Under the pieces are notes generated by a model. It was not told where the DNA came from. It saw only the letters and a list, made by a program, of their open reading frames with translations, and did not search any database. Position numbers and translations under genes: made by a program. DNA of 25,503 nt from Chloroflexota bacterium. GTDB lineage: Bacteria; Chloroflexota; Anaerolineae; Promineifilales; Promineifilaceae. Positions 6,817 to 16,300 of the stretch are shown here, piece after piece. Position 1 is the first letter of the stretch. Each line of letters opens with the position of its first letter. The stretch is taken from the NCBI GenBank assembly GCA_024223125.1, contig JAAEOP010000462.1, forward strand, positions 1 through 25,503, read 5' to 3'.

Positions 6817-7653
6817 CTACGGCCGCCACGGATACTTAGCAAAACCAGGTTGGCGTTTTTCCAGGAAGGCGTTTTTGCCTTCAGAGCCTTCTTCGGTCAT
6901 ATAAAAAAGCATCGTCGAATCACCGGCCAATACTTGCAAACCTGTTTGCCCATCCATATCGGCGTTCATCGCTGCTTTGAGGAAGCGAATAGCAACAGGA
7001 GATTTCTGCAATATTTCATCCGCCCATTCCACACCTTCCTGCTCTAACGCTTCCACAGTTGGCAGCACTTTATTGACCATGCCCATTTCCAACGCTTCCT
7101 GGGCAGTGTATTGGCGGCATAAATACCAGATTTCGCGAGCTTTTTTCTGGCCTACCATACGCGCCAAGGTAGCCGACCCATAACCGGCGTCAAAGCTGCC
7201 CACAATTGGCCCGGTCTGGCCGAAGATAGCATTTTCAGACGCCAGACTTAAATCACAAACAACATGCAGCACATGTCCGCCGCCAATAGCGTACCCGTTC
7301 ACCAGAGCAATAACCACTTTAGGCATGGTGCGGATGATACGCTGCAATTCCAAGACATTTAAGCGAGGAACGCCATCCTCGCCCACATACCCGGCATGGC
7401 CGCGCACAGATTGGTCTCCGCCGGCGCAAAAGGCATGAACGCCATCTTTAGGCGAAGGGCCGTTCCCGGTCAGAAAAATAACACCCACTTCCTGATCCAT
7501 CCACACATGCTGAAAAGCATCAATCATCTCGTTGATGGTTCTGGGCCGGAATGAATTACGAATTTCCGGTCGGTTGAAAGCGATACGGGCCATGCCGCCT
7601 GCTTTTTGGTAGGTAATGTCTTCATACTCTTTTACTGTTTGCCAATTGGTCAT
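6817..7653 (-). CDS. menB: 1,4-dihydroxy-2-naphthoyl-CoA synthase
   Basis: MenB closes the second ring of menaquinone by a Dieckmann-type cyclisation of o-succinylbenzoyl-CoA, in the cytoplasm. The 278-aa protein has the crotonase fold with near-diagnostic MenB segments: [56 protein letters not shown], and [11 protein letters not shown] followed by [15 protein letters not shown]. One small difference is GPIVGSFD where Lys is common (GPKVGSFD). The ATG at 7653 follows GAGGAG; a longer frame beginning at 7710 is encoded by a palindrome and is not used. No other men gene lies in the window, so the pathway must be spread over the genome. Confidence 0.97.
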   Translation of the reverse strand: MTNWQTVKEYEDITYQKAGGMARIAFNRPEIRNSFRPRTINEMIDAFQHVWMDQEVGVIFLTGNGPSPKDGVHAFCAGGDQSVRGHAGYVGEDGVPRLNVLELQRIIRTMPKVVIALVNGYAIGGGHVLHVVCDLSLASENAIFGQTGPIVGSFDAGYGSATLARMVGQKKAREIWYLCRQYTAQEALEMGMVNKVLPTVEALEQEGVEWADEILQKSPVAIRFLKAAMNADMDGQTGLQVLAGDSTMLFYMTEEGSEGKNAFLEKRQPGFAKYPWRP

Positions 7654-7670
7654 GTTAACTCCTCGTAAAT

Positions 7671-7722
7671 AGTGGTTAGTGTTTGATGGACGGTTGCTGG
7701 TACTAACCACTAACCGCCATCC
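7671..7722. repeat. Palindrome in the menB leader
   Basis: AGTGGTTAGT (7671-7680) is exactly complementary to ACTAACCACT (7702-7711). An overlapping, competing pairing joins GATGGACGGTT (7685-7695) with AACCGCCATC (about 7713-7722). The element lies between the RemA-like gene and the menB ribosome binding site, so two exclusive hairpins could form in the mRNA. It is likely another dispersed palindrome family. Confidence 0.6.
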
Positions 7723-7733
7723 ACCATCTTTAT

Positions 7734-8099
7734 TTATTCTTCGCGCAATGTGTCGTGTATGCGGCGCTCCAAATGGTCTAAATCCCAGCTACCCTGCTCG
7801 CGCACAATCCGGCGCAGCATGGGATCAATTTCTTGTACAGTTTCCAGGATGTCGGTTAACAGTTGGAACTGTTCCCGCGCCCGTGTAATTTCACCGGGCA
7901 GTTCCACCATATCACGTAAAATAGTGCCTTCTGTGCGTGAGGCGGTAAATGGTTCCGGCTGTCCCTGAAGGTAAACGCGGGTACGTCGCCCCGGCCCACG
8001 CCCTTCGTCTTCCTCAATTGGTTCCAACCCTATAATGCTATCAGAACGAAAATATTTACCATAACCGAGAGCGACCATCAAACCTTTTTCTATACGCAT
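7734..8099 (-). CDS. RemA/DUF370-like small protein
   Basis: This 121-aa protein resembles the RemA (DUF370) family in its first half: an [18 protein letters not shown] stretch in place of the usual GFGN..RIIAI, and GRRTRVYLQ in place of GRRTRAVI. A segment like the S.xxETI end (ASRTEGTIL) follows. RemA of Bacillus is a ring-forming DNA-binding regulator of matrix genes. The second half here (about 70-121) is helical and charged and has no match I know. The ATG at 8099 is preceded by GGAGG; the upstream in-frame start at 8117 overlaps that site. Its position directly upstream of menB suggests cotranscription. The family assignment is moderate. Confidence 0.6.
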   Translation of the reverse strand: MRIEKGLMVALGYGKYFRSDSIIGLEPIEEDEGRGPGRRTRVYLQGQPEPFTASRTEGTILRDMVELPGEITRAREQFQLLTDILETVQEIDPMLRRIVREQGSWDLDHLERRIHDTLREE

Positions 8100-8122
8100 T
8101 GGTTTCCTCCAGTGCAAATATA

Positions 8123-8164
8123 GGACAAAACGCTGTTTTGTCCGTGCAAGACGCTATCTTGCAC
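8123..8164. repeat. Two adjacent hairpins in the RemA-like leader
   Basis: GGACAAAAC (8123-8131) pairs with GTTTTGTCC (8135-8143), and GTGCAAGA (8144-8151) pairs with TCTTGCAC (8157-8164). On the minus strand they precede TTTGCACT, which lies next to the GGAGG of the RemA-like gene (8112-8118). The first GTGCAA arm could therefore pair there instead, next to the ribosome binding site. Confidence 0.65.
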
Positions 8165-8198
8165 TACGGATTTTCATTCAAATGGGATTATTGTACCA

Positions 8199-8735
8199 TT
8201 ATCCAAAGGAAAACTTGTACTTGATTCCTTCTGGGGTTTTCAGTTCTTGCCAGCCATAAGCGTTTAAGGTGACATCTGTTTTACGGCCGAATAACAACAT
8301 CTCACCCCCAATTTCCGCACTGACAAACTGGGCCGCCCCTTCAAATAGGTCAATAGGATTGATTTCTAGTTTGCGAGCCACATGATGGTAAACAGCTAAA
8401 CCTATTTGCACCTTTCGTTTTTGGGGGATGGTGTAATTGGCAATGCCGTAACCCACTAACCCGCTCAACAGCCAATCGGCCGCTTCTTCCCGCGCTGCCA
8501 ATGTGGCCGCCCGGTGTCCATAGATACCAAACAAGGAGCGCATTTGGGGAGACAACGCCGCCTGAAACTGTTCTCTTTCGGCTGGTGTGGCGGCCGTAAA
8601 ACGATTGAGGATGGTTTGAAAACGGCCGTCTAACTGCGACGGCAATAGTTGGGCATAATAATCCACAACCTCAACCTGGTTCAATACAGCCGTCACTTCA
8701 TTTGTAAAAACTAAAAATGCATTTCCATTCTTCAT
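8199..8735 (-). CDS. Protein of unknown function (178 aa)
   Basis: I do not recognise a family. The sequence is soluble, with no signal peptide or membrane segment. It has helical stretches near residues 30-90 and a compositionally ordinary C-terminal region (GGEMLLFGRKTDVTLNAYGW). Codon use, length and the shared strand with gpmI and the RemA-like gene support a real gene. It begins 61 bases after the gpmI stop, with palindromic element D in the gap, and has no strong ribosome binding site, so translation may depend on that leader or start slightly further in. It may be part of a gpmI-to-menB transcript. Confidence 0.65.
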   Translation of the reverse strand: MKNGNAFLVFTNEVTAVLNQVEVVDYYAQLLPSQLDGRFQTILNRFTAATPAEREQFQAALSPQMRSLFGIYGHRAATLAAREEAADWLLSGLVGYGIANYTIPQKRKVQIGLAVYHHVARKLEINPIDLFEGAAQFVSAEIGGEMLLFGRKTDVTLNAYGWQELKTPEGIKYKFSFG

Positions 8736-8742
8736 ATTAATT

Positions 8743-8785
8743 TAGAGATTGGGAGATTGAATCTCTTAATCTCCAACCTCCCAAT
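8743..8785. repeat. Palindromic GGAGATT/AATCTCC element, copy D
   Basis: GAGATTGGGAGATT units face AATCTCTTAATCTCC units in the gap between gpmI and the 178-aa gene. It is the same family as the copies at 1283, 3346, 3815 and 21288. Confidence 0.75.
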
Positions 8786-8796
8786 ATCCTATCGTC

Positions 8797-10329
8797 TTAT
8801 TCGATCAAACTACGGCCGCTCATTTCGGCCGCTTGTACCACACCAAGCAAATCTAACACAGTGGGAGCCACATCAGCCAAAATGCCTCGCGGCCGCAGCC
8901 AGACATATTCATTATTGATTACAAAAAAGGAAACGGGCTGAGTAGTGTGATAAGTATGGGGTGATCCCGTCTTTTCATCCACCATGATTTCACAGTTGCC
9001 GTGGTCGGCCGTGACCAAAGCCACACCTCCTTTAGCAACCACCGCCTCCACCAATTTTCCGGCACATTCATCTACCGTTTCTACTGCTTTAACGGCCGCT
9101 TCCAAAACACCCGTATGCCCCACCATATCCGGGTTGGCAAAGTTAACCAGAATAAAATCATCATCATGATTGTGGATGCGATCTAATAGAACCTCGGTTA
9201 ATGGGTAGGCGCTCATTTCTGGCTGTAAATCGTAGGTGGCTACTTTGGGGGATGGCTCCAGATGGCGTTCTTCGCCGGGGTTAATCGCTTCTTTGCCGCC
9301 GTTGAAAAAGTAGGTAACGTGGGCGTATTTTTCCGTCTCGGCCGCGTGAAATTGCTTTAAGCCAGCTTTGCTTAATACTTCAGCCAACGGGTTTTTGATT
9401 TCTTGCTCTGGGAAAATGACATTCACATCAAAATCATCTTCATAAGCGGTCATGGTGACAATATGCAGATTTTCAATGAAGTCACGCTCGAAGCCATCAA
9501 AATCGGGAAAGAGAAAGGCCGTCACAATTTGACGCATCCGGTCGGCGCGGAAGTTGTAGAAGATGAGGCCATCACCTGGCTCTACCAAAACATTTTTATC
9601 ACCCGTTCCGATAGCCACGGGTAGAATGAATTCATCCGTTACGCCATTTTTATGGGATTGTTGGATAGCGGCCGCAGCAGATTCGGCCGTCGCCCCCGCC
9701 TCCCCTATGTGTCTTGTAATTAGCTCATACCCTTTCTGGGTACGCGGCCATCGTTTGTCTCGATCCATGGTGTAATAACGGCCGCAGACAGAAGCAATGA
9801 CACCTGAGTTAGCCGCCAGACAACTTTCTAAATCTTGTACAAAATCGGCCGCACTGTGGGGGGGAGTGTCACGGCCGTCGCTAATCAGATGCACAATGGG
9901 TTCAACCCCATTTTTGTCTGCCAGTTCAATTAAAGCAAACAGATGATCACTGTGGCTGTGAACCCCGCCTTCACCCAACAAACCAATCAAATGCAGCTTG
10001 CCACCCTTTACCTTAACCTGTTCAATTGCCTGGAGCAAAACCGAAATATCATAAAACGAGCCATCCCGAATCGCCATATTGATGCGAGTAAAATTCTGAT
10101 ACACAATGCGCCCCGCACCCAAATTAAGATGACCCACTTCTGAGTTGCCCATCTGTCCATCCGGCAACCCCACAACTTCACCAGAGGCATCTAAAACAGC
10201 CCGCTCACGGGTTCGCAGCCAGTTATGATAATTCGGGGTATGGGCCTGAACCACGGCATTGTTACTTTCTCGTTCACGAATCCCCCAGCCATCCAGAATA
10301 AAAAGAGCTACTGGTTTACAGTTCATCAT
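8797..10329 (-). CDS. gpmI: 2,3-bisphosphoglycerate-independent phosphoglycerate mutase
   Basis: This cytoplasmic glycolytic enzyme interconverts 3- and 2-phosphoglycerate through a phosphoserine intermediate and uses two manganese ions. The 510-aa length is normal. The phosphatase-type domain is shown by Asp13 in LDGWG and nucleophile Ser63 in GNSEVGH. The transferase domain is shown by LISDGRDTPP and FNFRADRMRQ. The late metal ligands are in NPDMVGHTG and TADHGN. Start: AGGAG precedes two consecutive ATG codons, and the first (10329) is taken; the ORF extension upstream comes from the palindrome at 10350-10408. The tRNA-Asn gene lies upstream on the same strand, but a terminator separates them. 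Confidence 0.96.
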   Translation of the reverse strand: MMNCKPVALFILDGWGIRERESNNAVVQAHTPNYHNWLRTRERAVLDASGEVVGLPDGQMGNSEVGHLNLGAGRIVYQNFTRINMAIRDGSFYDISVLLQAIEQVKVKGGKLHLIGLLGEGGVHSHSDHLFALIELADKNGVEPIVHLISDGRDTPPHSAADFVQDLESCLAANSGVIASVCGRYYTMDRDKRWPRTQKGYELITRHIGEAGATAESAAAAIQQSHKNGVTDEFILPVAIGTGDKNVLVEPGDGLIFYNFRADRMRQIVTAFLFPDFDGFERDFIENLHIVTMTAYEDDFDVNVIFPEQEIKNPLAEVLSKAGLKQFHAAETEKYAHVTYFFNGGKEAINPGEERHLEPSPKVATYDLQPEMSAYPLTEVLLDRIHNHDDDFILVNFANPDMVGHTGVLEAAVKAVETVDECAGKLVEAVVAKGGVALVTADHGNCEIMVDEKTGSPHTYHTTQPVSFFVINNEYVWLRPRGILADVAPTVLDLLGVVQAAEMSGRSLIE

Positions 10330-10349
10330 ACTTTCTCCTAAGAAGAGAT

Positions 10350-10408
10350 TTGTAGCCGAGGTTTCATAACTGCGAACCAAAGGCGCGACGGTGAAATCGC
10401 GGCTACAA
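10350..10408. repeat. GTAGCCGCG palindromic repeat, copy 1
   Basis: TTGTAGCCG (10350-10358) and CGGCTACAA (10400-10408) close a hairpin in the gpmI leader. Read on the minus strand, it shares GTAGCCGCGATTTC, TCGCGC and TTATGAAACC with the larger element at 24509-24642, so the two are one family. Confidence 0.75.
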
Positions 10409-10423
10409 GCGTTGGCATTTGGT

Positions 10424-10454
10424 AAAAAAAAACGACAGACACAAGGCCTGCCGT
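10424..10454 (-). terminator. Terminator of tRNA-Asn
   Basis: On the minus strand ACGGCAG pairs with CTGTCGT (one G-U), followed by nine T residues. It lies just past the tRNA 3' end. Confidence 0.85.
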
Positions 10455-10461
10455 CCCTTCA

Positions 10462-10533
10462 CTCCTCAGGTTGGATTCGAACCAACAACCCCGCGGTTAA
10501 CAGCCGCGTGCTCTGCCGTTGAGCTACTGAGGA
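10462..10533 (-). tRNA. tRNA-Asn (anticodon GTT)
   Basis: The acceptor stem TCCTCAG/CTGAGGA, D arm GTAGCTCAACGGCAGAGC, anticodon arm GCGGCTGTTAACCGC with GTT, and T arm GTTGGTTCGAATCCAAC are all intact, for 72 nt. The 3' CCA is not encoded. A consensus promoter precedes it and a T-rich terminator follows, so it is transcribed alone. Confidence 0.97.
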
Positions 10534-10547
10534 ACATAGCGAGCGGA

Positions 10548-10575
10548 ATTATAGCAAATCGAGGTACAGTGTCAA
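10548..10575 (-). promoter_or_regulatory. Promoter of tRNA-Asn
   Basis: On the minus strand perfect TTGACA (10575-10570) and TATAAT (10553-10548) boxes are 16 bases apart, placing the start a few bases before the tRNA. Confidence 0.85.
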
Positions 10576-10706
10576 GAACAATTACCGTTAACTTAAGACC
10601 GCGCGGGCTTTGGAATCCTGCACAGTCTGCGCCTAAATTAACACGTAGCATCGTTAGTTTTTTGCCTATCGTTCTGGGGCAAGATACTATTTCAGATAAC
10701 TTTCCC

Positions 10707-10739
10707 AGAGGTTCCACCTTTTGAAAAGGTGGAACCTCT
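10707..10739. repeat. Perfect 16-bp inverted repeat before the asparaginase gene
   Basis: AGAGGTTCCACCTTTT (10707-10722) and AAAAGGTGGAACCTCT (10724-10739) flank a single G. No T-run follows on either strand, so it reads better as a mobile palindrome or regulatory hairpin than as a terminator. The 130 bases to its left hold no gene. They contain a possible degenerate relative of the CTCGCAGG repeat border (CGTTAACTTAAGACC near 10586). Confidence 0.8.
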
Positions 10740-10776
10740 CAAAATTGAAAAATTAATGATTTCAACGGAGGTCAGG

Positions 10777-11649
10777 ATGGAACATGAAGCGGCAATTATT
10801 GTACATGGCGGAGCCGGGAATTGGGAATTGGGGTCGCCCAGAATCGAGAAGGCGGTGGCTGCCTGCCAGGAAGCGGCTCTGGCTGGACAGCAAGTTTTAT
10901 TGGCCGGCCGATCGGCGTTGGATGCAGTGGAAACGGCCGTGCGCATCCTGGAAGATTGTCCCGCATTAGACGCCGGTAAAGGCAGCTACCCCAACCAGGC
11001 CGGAGAGATTGAAATGGATGCCCTGATTATGGACGGCCGTACCCTGAAATTGGGCGCATTGGCATCCGTACAACGTGTTGCCAACCCCATCAGTCTGGCC
11101 CGCCGCATCATGATGGATACGGAACACGCCTTTTTAGTCGGCGCAGGCGCAGAACAATTTGCCGACACTGTTGGCTTCCCCCGCTGTGAAACGGCCGACT
11201 TATTGGTGACAGAAGCTGATTACACACTCGCTGCTGGCGGGCCGTTGGGAGATACCGTCGGCGCAGTAGCTATAGATGCTAATGGCAACCTGGCCACAGC
11301 CACTTCCACTGGAGGCACAACAAACAAAATGCCTGGGCGTGTGGGTGATTCGCCCCTGGTTGGCGCCGGTGGCTATGCAGATAATCTCACAGCGGCCGTC
11401 AGCGCCACCGGAGAAGGGGAAACGATCATGAGAGTGCTTCTCAGTAAACAAGTGTGTGATTTTGTAGCCGTTGGTTTTTCGGCGCAGACAGCATGTGAAA
11501 CGGCCGTGCGCCTGCTGGAAGAACGCACCGGCGGTGAAGGCGGTCTCATTACCATTAACCGGCAGGGGCAAATTGGGTTCGCTTTTAATACGGCCGCCAT
11601 GCCGTATGCTTTTGCAGTGGGAGACGGTGAGGTGGGTTACGGCCGTTAA
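10777..11649 (+). CDS. Isoaspartyl peptidase / L-asparaginase (Ntn hydrolase)
   Basis: This 290-aa plant-type asparaginase precursor should cleave itself before Thr160 to give alpha and beta subunits. Thr160 lies in GDTVGAVAID and becomes the nucleophile. Supporting motifs are IIVHGGAGNW at the N-terminus, LDAGKGSYPNQAGEIEMDA, STGGTTNKMPGRVGDSPL (substrate pocket) and ATGEGE. The enzyme removes beta-aspartyl residues from peptides and hydrolyses asparagine, and acts in the cytoplasm or periplasm. The ATG at 10777 has GGAGG five bases upstream; a longer frame from 10729 starts inside the palindrome. Five ACGGCCGT octamers fall within the gene. It is single and ends in a hairpin-containing spacer. 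Confidence 0.94.
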   Translation: MEHEAAIIVHGGAGNWELGSPRIEKAVAACQEAALAGQQVLLAGRSALDAVETAVRILEDCPALDAGKGSYPNQAGEIEMDALIMDGRTLKLGALASVQRVANPISLARRIMMDTEHAFLVGAGAEQFADTVGFPRCETADLLVTEADYTLAAGGPLGDTVGAVAIDANGNLATATSTGGTTNKMPGRVGDSPLVGAGGYADNLTAAVSATGEGETIMRVLLSKQVCDFVAVGFSAQTACETAVRLLEERTGGEGGLITINRQGQIGFAFNTAAMPYAFAVGDGEVGYGR

Positions 11650-11670
11650 TAACCATTCAGGCAGAGATTT

Positions 11671-11712
11671 CTAAGAGTTCGCTCGTAAACAACTTTGGAG
11701 TTTCCAGAACGA
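11671..11712 (+). repeat. Degenerate copy of the 69-bp right-end repeat
   Basis: This stretch matches the first 42 bases of the repeats at 24678 and 25247, including CGTAAA, AACTTT and GAGTTTCCAGA, with about ten mismatches by eye. The hairpin half of the repeat is missing here. Confidence 0.55.
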
Positions 11713-11747
11713 ACGGACCCTAAACAGAACACGAATTTACGCAGTTA

Positions 11748-11793
11748 AGGCTTTTTCAAAAATTAAATAATCCTACTCGTTTTGAAAAAGCCT
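11748..11793. terminator. Long inverted repeat in the asparaginase-acyl-CoA dehydrogenase gap
   Basis: AGGCTTTTTCAAAA (11748-11761) and TTTTGAAAAAGCCT (11780-11793) form a 14-bp perfect stem with an 18-base loop. It may end transcription from the asparaginase gene or be another dispersed palindrome. The remaining 190 bases up to 11987 show no gene or clear promoter. Confidence 0.5.
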
Positions 11794-11986
11794 CTAACCA
11801 ATTCTCGAAATAGCATCAATTCGGGATCATTATTTTCTGGAATTAGCCTAACACAGATTTCTGAACATGGTTCAAGTTAGTTTAATGTTTTTTCAAGGGC
11901 AACGACGGAGTAGAGTAAGAAACAGAAATAAGGAAACAAGTTTATCTGTTCCATACTTATACCCGATGTAGCCCCAAGGAGTTATG

Positions 11987-13135
11987 ATGGATTTTCAACT
12001 AAGTGAAGAGCAACGTGAATTTCGGCATATTGTCCATGATTTTATAGCCAAAGAAGTGAAACCAATGGCCCGACATACCGATGAAAGCGGCGAGTTCAAC
12101 TGGACGGCCGTGCGAAAAATGGGCCAGGTCGGTTTATTGGGACTGGAAGTGCCAGAGACATATGGCGGTGTAGAACTGGGTGCCGTCAGTTCGGCCATCG
12201 CCGTGGAAGAATTAGGCTGGGGCTGTGGCTCAACCGCCTTAGCCATCGCGGCGCATAATGGGTTGGCTCTGGGGCCAATTGTTCATTTTGGCTCTGAAGC
12301 GCAGAAGCAAGAATGGCTGCCCAGGATGGTGAATGGTGAAAATAAGTTGGGCTGTCTCTCGCTAACAGAACCAGGCGCGGGGTCAGATTTACAAGGCGGG
12401 GTACGGACAACGGCCGTGAAAGAAGGCGACTCCTGGATTATTGACGGCCAGAAAATGTGGATGACCAATGCCTCCATTTCTGACGTAATGGTCGTTTTAG
12501 TACGCACAGACAAAGCCGGAGGCAGCCATTCGCTCAGCCACATCATCGTGCCCAGCGACACGCCCGGCATCACTGTTGGCCCGCCAGAAAAGAAGATGGG
12601 GCTGCACGGGTCGCCGACTCATGCCGTTACCTTTGATGAAGTGCGCGTACCCCTGGCCAATTTGCTTGGCCCAGAAGGACAGGGACTACCGCAAACATTG
12701 GCAACGCTAGACAGCGGCCGGGTAGGCATTGGTGCATTGGCAGTCGGGTTAGCCCAGGCGGCTTATGAAGCGGCCTTGAAATATACTGATGAACGGGAAA
12801 CATTTGGCAAAAAGATCAAACATCATCAGGCGGTGCAGTGGATGTTGGCCGACGCGGCTACAGAAATTCAAGCGGCGCGGCTGATGGTTTATTGGGCCGC
12901 TTCGATCAAACAGCAAGGCGGCCGTTACACCAAAGAAGCGGCCATGGCCAAACTGTTTGCCACCGAAGTATCGGAACGGGTCTGCCGCAACGCCATTCAG
13001 GTGCATGGCGGTTTTGGTTACAGCAGTGAATTTGAAGTGGAGCGCATGTACCGCGACACTCGCCTGATGACGATTGGCGAAGGAACCAGCGAAATTCAAC
13101 GACTGGTTATTGCCCGCCATATTTTGAATTTATAA
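11987..13135 (+). CDS. Acyl-CoA dehydrogenase (short/branched-chain type)
   Basis: This FAD enzyme (382 aa) introduces the alpha-beta double bond into an acyl-CoA and passes electrons to electron-transfer flavoprotein. The family signatures are clear: CLSLTEPGAGSDLQG for FAD binding, KMWMTNASISDVMVV, and the C-terminal IQVHGGFGYSSEFEVERMYR. It then has Glu365 in GEGTSEIQ, at the catalytic-base position of short-chain and 2-methyl-branched-chain dehydrogenases. Two ATG codons follow AAGGAG; the second (11987) has the better spacing, and 11984 is the alternative. With the branched-chain 2-oxoacid dehydrogenase in this window it could oxidise the acyl-CoA products, an inference only. A compact terminator follows at once. 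Confidence 0.95.
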   Translation: MDFQLSEEQREFRHIVHDFIAKEVKPMARHTDESGEFNWTAVRKMGQVGLLGLEVPETYGGVELGAVSSAIAVEELGWGCGSTALAIAAHNGLALGPIVHFGSEAQKQEWLPRMVNGENKLGCLSLTEPGAGSDLQGGVRTTAVKEGDSWIIDGQKMWMTNASISDVMVVLVRTDKAGGSHSLSHIIVPSDTPGITVGPPEKKMGLHGSPTHAVTFDEVRVPLANLLGPEGQGLPQTLATLDSGRVGIGALAVGLAQAAYEAALKYTDERETFGKKIKHHQAVQWMLADAATEIQAARLMVYWAASIKQQGGRYTKEAAMAKLFATEVSERVCRNAIQVHGGFGYSSEFEVERMYRDTRLMTIGEGTSEIQRLVIARHILNL

Positions 13136-13153
13136 TTGTCAGCGACAATTTTT
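13134..13153 (+). terminator. Terminator of the acyl-CoA dehydrogenase gene
   Basis: AATTGTC/GACAATT with a three-base loop is followed by T residues and overlaps the stop codon. Confidence 0.7.
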
Positions 13154-13188
13154 CACAAACAGAGCAAATATTGTAGACACGGATAAGG

Positions 13189-13222
13189 AAAACACGGATA
13201 TAAAAAAGTATCCGTGTTTTTT
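13189..13222 (+). terminator. Second hairpin with T-run
   Basis: AAAACACGGATA (13189-13200) pairs with TATCCGTGTTTT (13209-13220), ending in T residues. It is a good intrinsic terminator on the plus strand just before the large surface-protein gene, or a palindromic insertion; an ACACGGATAAGGAA run precedes it as a partial direct repeat. Confidence 0.65.
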
Positions 13223-13310
13223 CAATCTGTGTATGCCTTACCGGTTTGAGACCAAGATTAGCTAAATAAATTAGCGGCAATTATGTATATTGTAGGGAGA
13301 ATTTGTCAAT

Positions 13311-16300
13311 GTGGGGGTAGCCTACGTCACCTTGTCGGACAGCAATCAAGTTGTCCTCATTGATACAACAACCCATGCGCTGGCAGGGGCAATTGACGTG
13401 GGTGCGTCCGGGTGCAATTTCCCCTGGCGAGCTACTATGTCTCCTGATGCTGCCCATGTGTATGTCAGTTGCTTTCATTCCAGCAGTGTTATTGTCATAG
13501 ATACAGCCAGTAATACAGTTGTAACCAATATTCCATCCGTTTCATCGGCCGATGATATTACCTTTGTGCAAGGCGGCAGTTATGCTCTGGTTGGCAGTCG
13601 CCACTCTCCACAAATTACGATTATTGACACGGCCGTGATGAGTGTGACCGGCATCATCAATACACCTGCCAATACCCGCAGTTTGTCCGGCAATCCTTAC
13701 ACAAATCAAGCTTATGTCACGGCTCAAAATGGCAATATTCTGGTGATTGACACCAACACCTTTACCATTGTAGATACCATTGCTGTAGGGGGCGACCCCT
13801 GGGATGTGGCTCTTTCGCCAGACAATCAAAGGGTTTATGCTGGGGATAGATGGGGCGCGGGGCTGCATGTGATTGACGCCAATACCAATACGTTATTAAC
13901 GACAATTACAGGTGTAGGTGATTTAACAGGATTAGCGATTACGCCAGATAGTCAAACTTTGTATGCCGGCGCTCTCAGTTCAGGCGTAAATATCTTTGAT
14001 TTGCCGTCACTGACCCATATTGGAACGGTAGGCAGTATTGGCACAGGCTGGGCAACGGCCGTAAATTGTGACGGTTCTGAGGTATATGTAGGCAATACTC
14101 AAGCTACGGTACCAATTATTGACACCCAAACCAATACGCTTTTGATCCAAGTTTCCGTCCTCAGTTCTGCCACACGAGGCATTGCTATTTGCCCAGAACA
14201 TATCCTGAACGATGTCACACTGCTGCCGCCTTTGCAAACCAACAGCGGCGCATTGGGCGATGTGGTAACGCACCAATTAACTCTCTTTAATGCCAGCCAA
14301 ATCTCGGACAGTTATACAGTAACATTGGGCGCCAACACTTGGAATACTGCCCTTTCTGTAGGACAGGTGGGTCCTTTGCTGCCCCAGGAGAGCATCACGT
14401 TTACGGTGAATGTAACAGTTCCCATCGGGGCCGATTGGTACGATTCGGATGCGGTCACGATTTATGCCACCTCTGTTACCAGTCCATCGGTGTTGTCGGA
14501 CACGGCCGTAGCCACCACACAAGCCTACGCACCGGCCAATTTGAGCTTTAACCCGACGGCCGTTTCCCATACCCAACAAGTAAATGTAGTCAGCAACCAC
14601 GCCGTTACCATTTCCAATGGCAACGGTGTTACCGGCACATTTGAACTCCGCCTAACAGGGTCAATACAATCATTGGCTGTAGCCGGATCCGGCAGTTATG
14701 ATTTTCACAATTGGTTGAGCGGCCAACCTGAACTCTCCCAATATACCTTTACCAACATAGGGAATAATTGGACATCGGCAGAGTTATTACCATATGATGG
14801 CGTATTAGTGTCCGAATGTGACAATTGTCTGACGACTACTGAATCAGCAGCCTTACGCCAATTCTATGAAGCCGGTCATGCAGTTTTATTGGGTATGGAT
14901 GATATGGATGAAAGCCCAACGGCCGTGCAAAATGATGTTTATGCTATCTTTGGCGTATCCAACGCGGCCGATGGGAACATGGATCCGCCTATTACCGTCA
15001 ATCAAAACCACCCCATCGGGCAGGCGATGACAACAACTATTAACTTCTATGGCAGTGATAATGATCATTATCAGGAAAACGGGGCTACCTGGATTGCTCA
15101 GGGATCGGATGGATACTATTATGTACTGGCTTATGACGGGGGGGCGCATTCTATTATCTTTGGCGAGAACATGACTGAATGGTACAACGACAGTCCCTCT
15201 TTAGTAAGTTTGTCCATCCAATGGTTAAATACGGTCTCGTCGCCAGCTTCCTGGTTTCAGGTAACGCCTATTTCGGGCACAGTGGCAACAGACAGCAACC
15301 AGCAAATTCAAGTTGATTTGGATAGTAATGCTTTGCAACCGGGTATATATACAGAAGACCTGACGTTCCAGACAAACGATCCGCAGATCGACCGCTTTGA
15401 TTTACCCCTGACGCTGACCGTACAGCCCTCGGCCATAATGGGTTGGGTAGAAGGTGTTGTTACAGACTCAAGTGATAGTTCGCCTTTAGAAGCAACCATC
15501 ATTGCCCAAGGGCAGCCTTATACGATTACGGCCGATAGTAACACCGGCTACTACAAACTATGGCTAGATCAGGGCAGCCACACCCTTCAAGTTAGCGCCG
15601 ATGGTTATGTGACCCAAACCCGTGCCGTGAACATCACATCCCAACAAGGCCAGACGGAAGATTTTGCTCTGGTATTAGATGTACCTGTCCTGCAACTGAC
15701 CCACGACAATATGTTTGTTTCCCAGAATGTAGGTCAGACGGCTAACCGAACATTGACTGTTACCAATGCTGGTCCGGCTCCGCTGGATTTTAAAATTCTT
15801 AAAACAGCCGCCGGGTATGTACCCTACAGTTATATACGCAATAAGTTAAACCTGACGGCCGTTTCAGATTTTGCCGACAGTTCTTTACCTGCAACAGGCC
15901 CATTAGCAGATTCTAAAACGGCCGTACAGATGAACGGAAATCCCGTTCTCGTTTTTCAGGATAGTTACCCCTGGGGTTATGACTCCATTCAACAAGTCTT
16001 AAATGCCAACGGCATCGCTTACGATCAAGTTAATTCTAACTCCATGGCTACGATTGATCTTTCAGCGTATGAATTGATTATCATTCCTAGCGTTCAATAC
16101 TCAAATTATTACAATAACTGGAACATGAATTTTAACCGATTTGAAGATTACGTTAACGATGGAGGAGCATTGTGGCTATCTGCAACCAACGGAGGCTCGC
16201 TCTCATTACCAGGAGGAATCGTAAACCAATATGGACCTGATGATTACAACGATATTATCGCTCCCAATCATCCCTGGGTTGCCAATGTTCCCAGCCAGAT

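Noticed and set aside
10466..10717. Minus-strand open frame of 83 codons
   Set aside because: It runs through the tRNA-Asn gene and its promoter.
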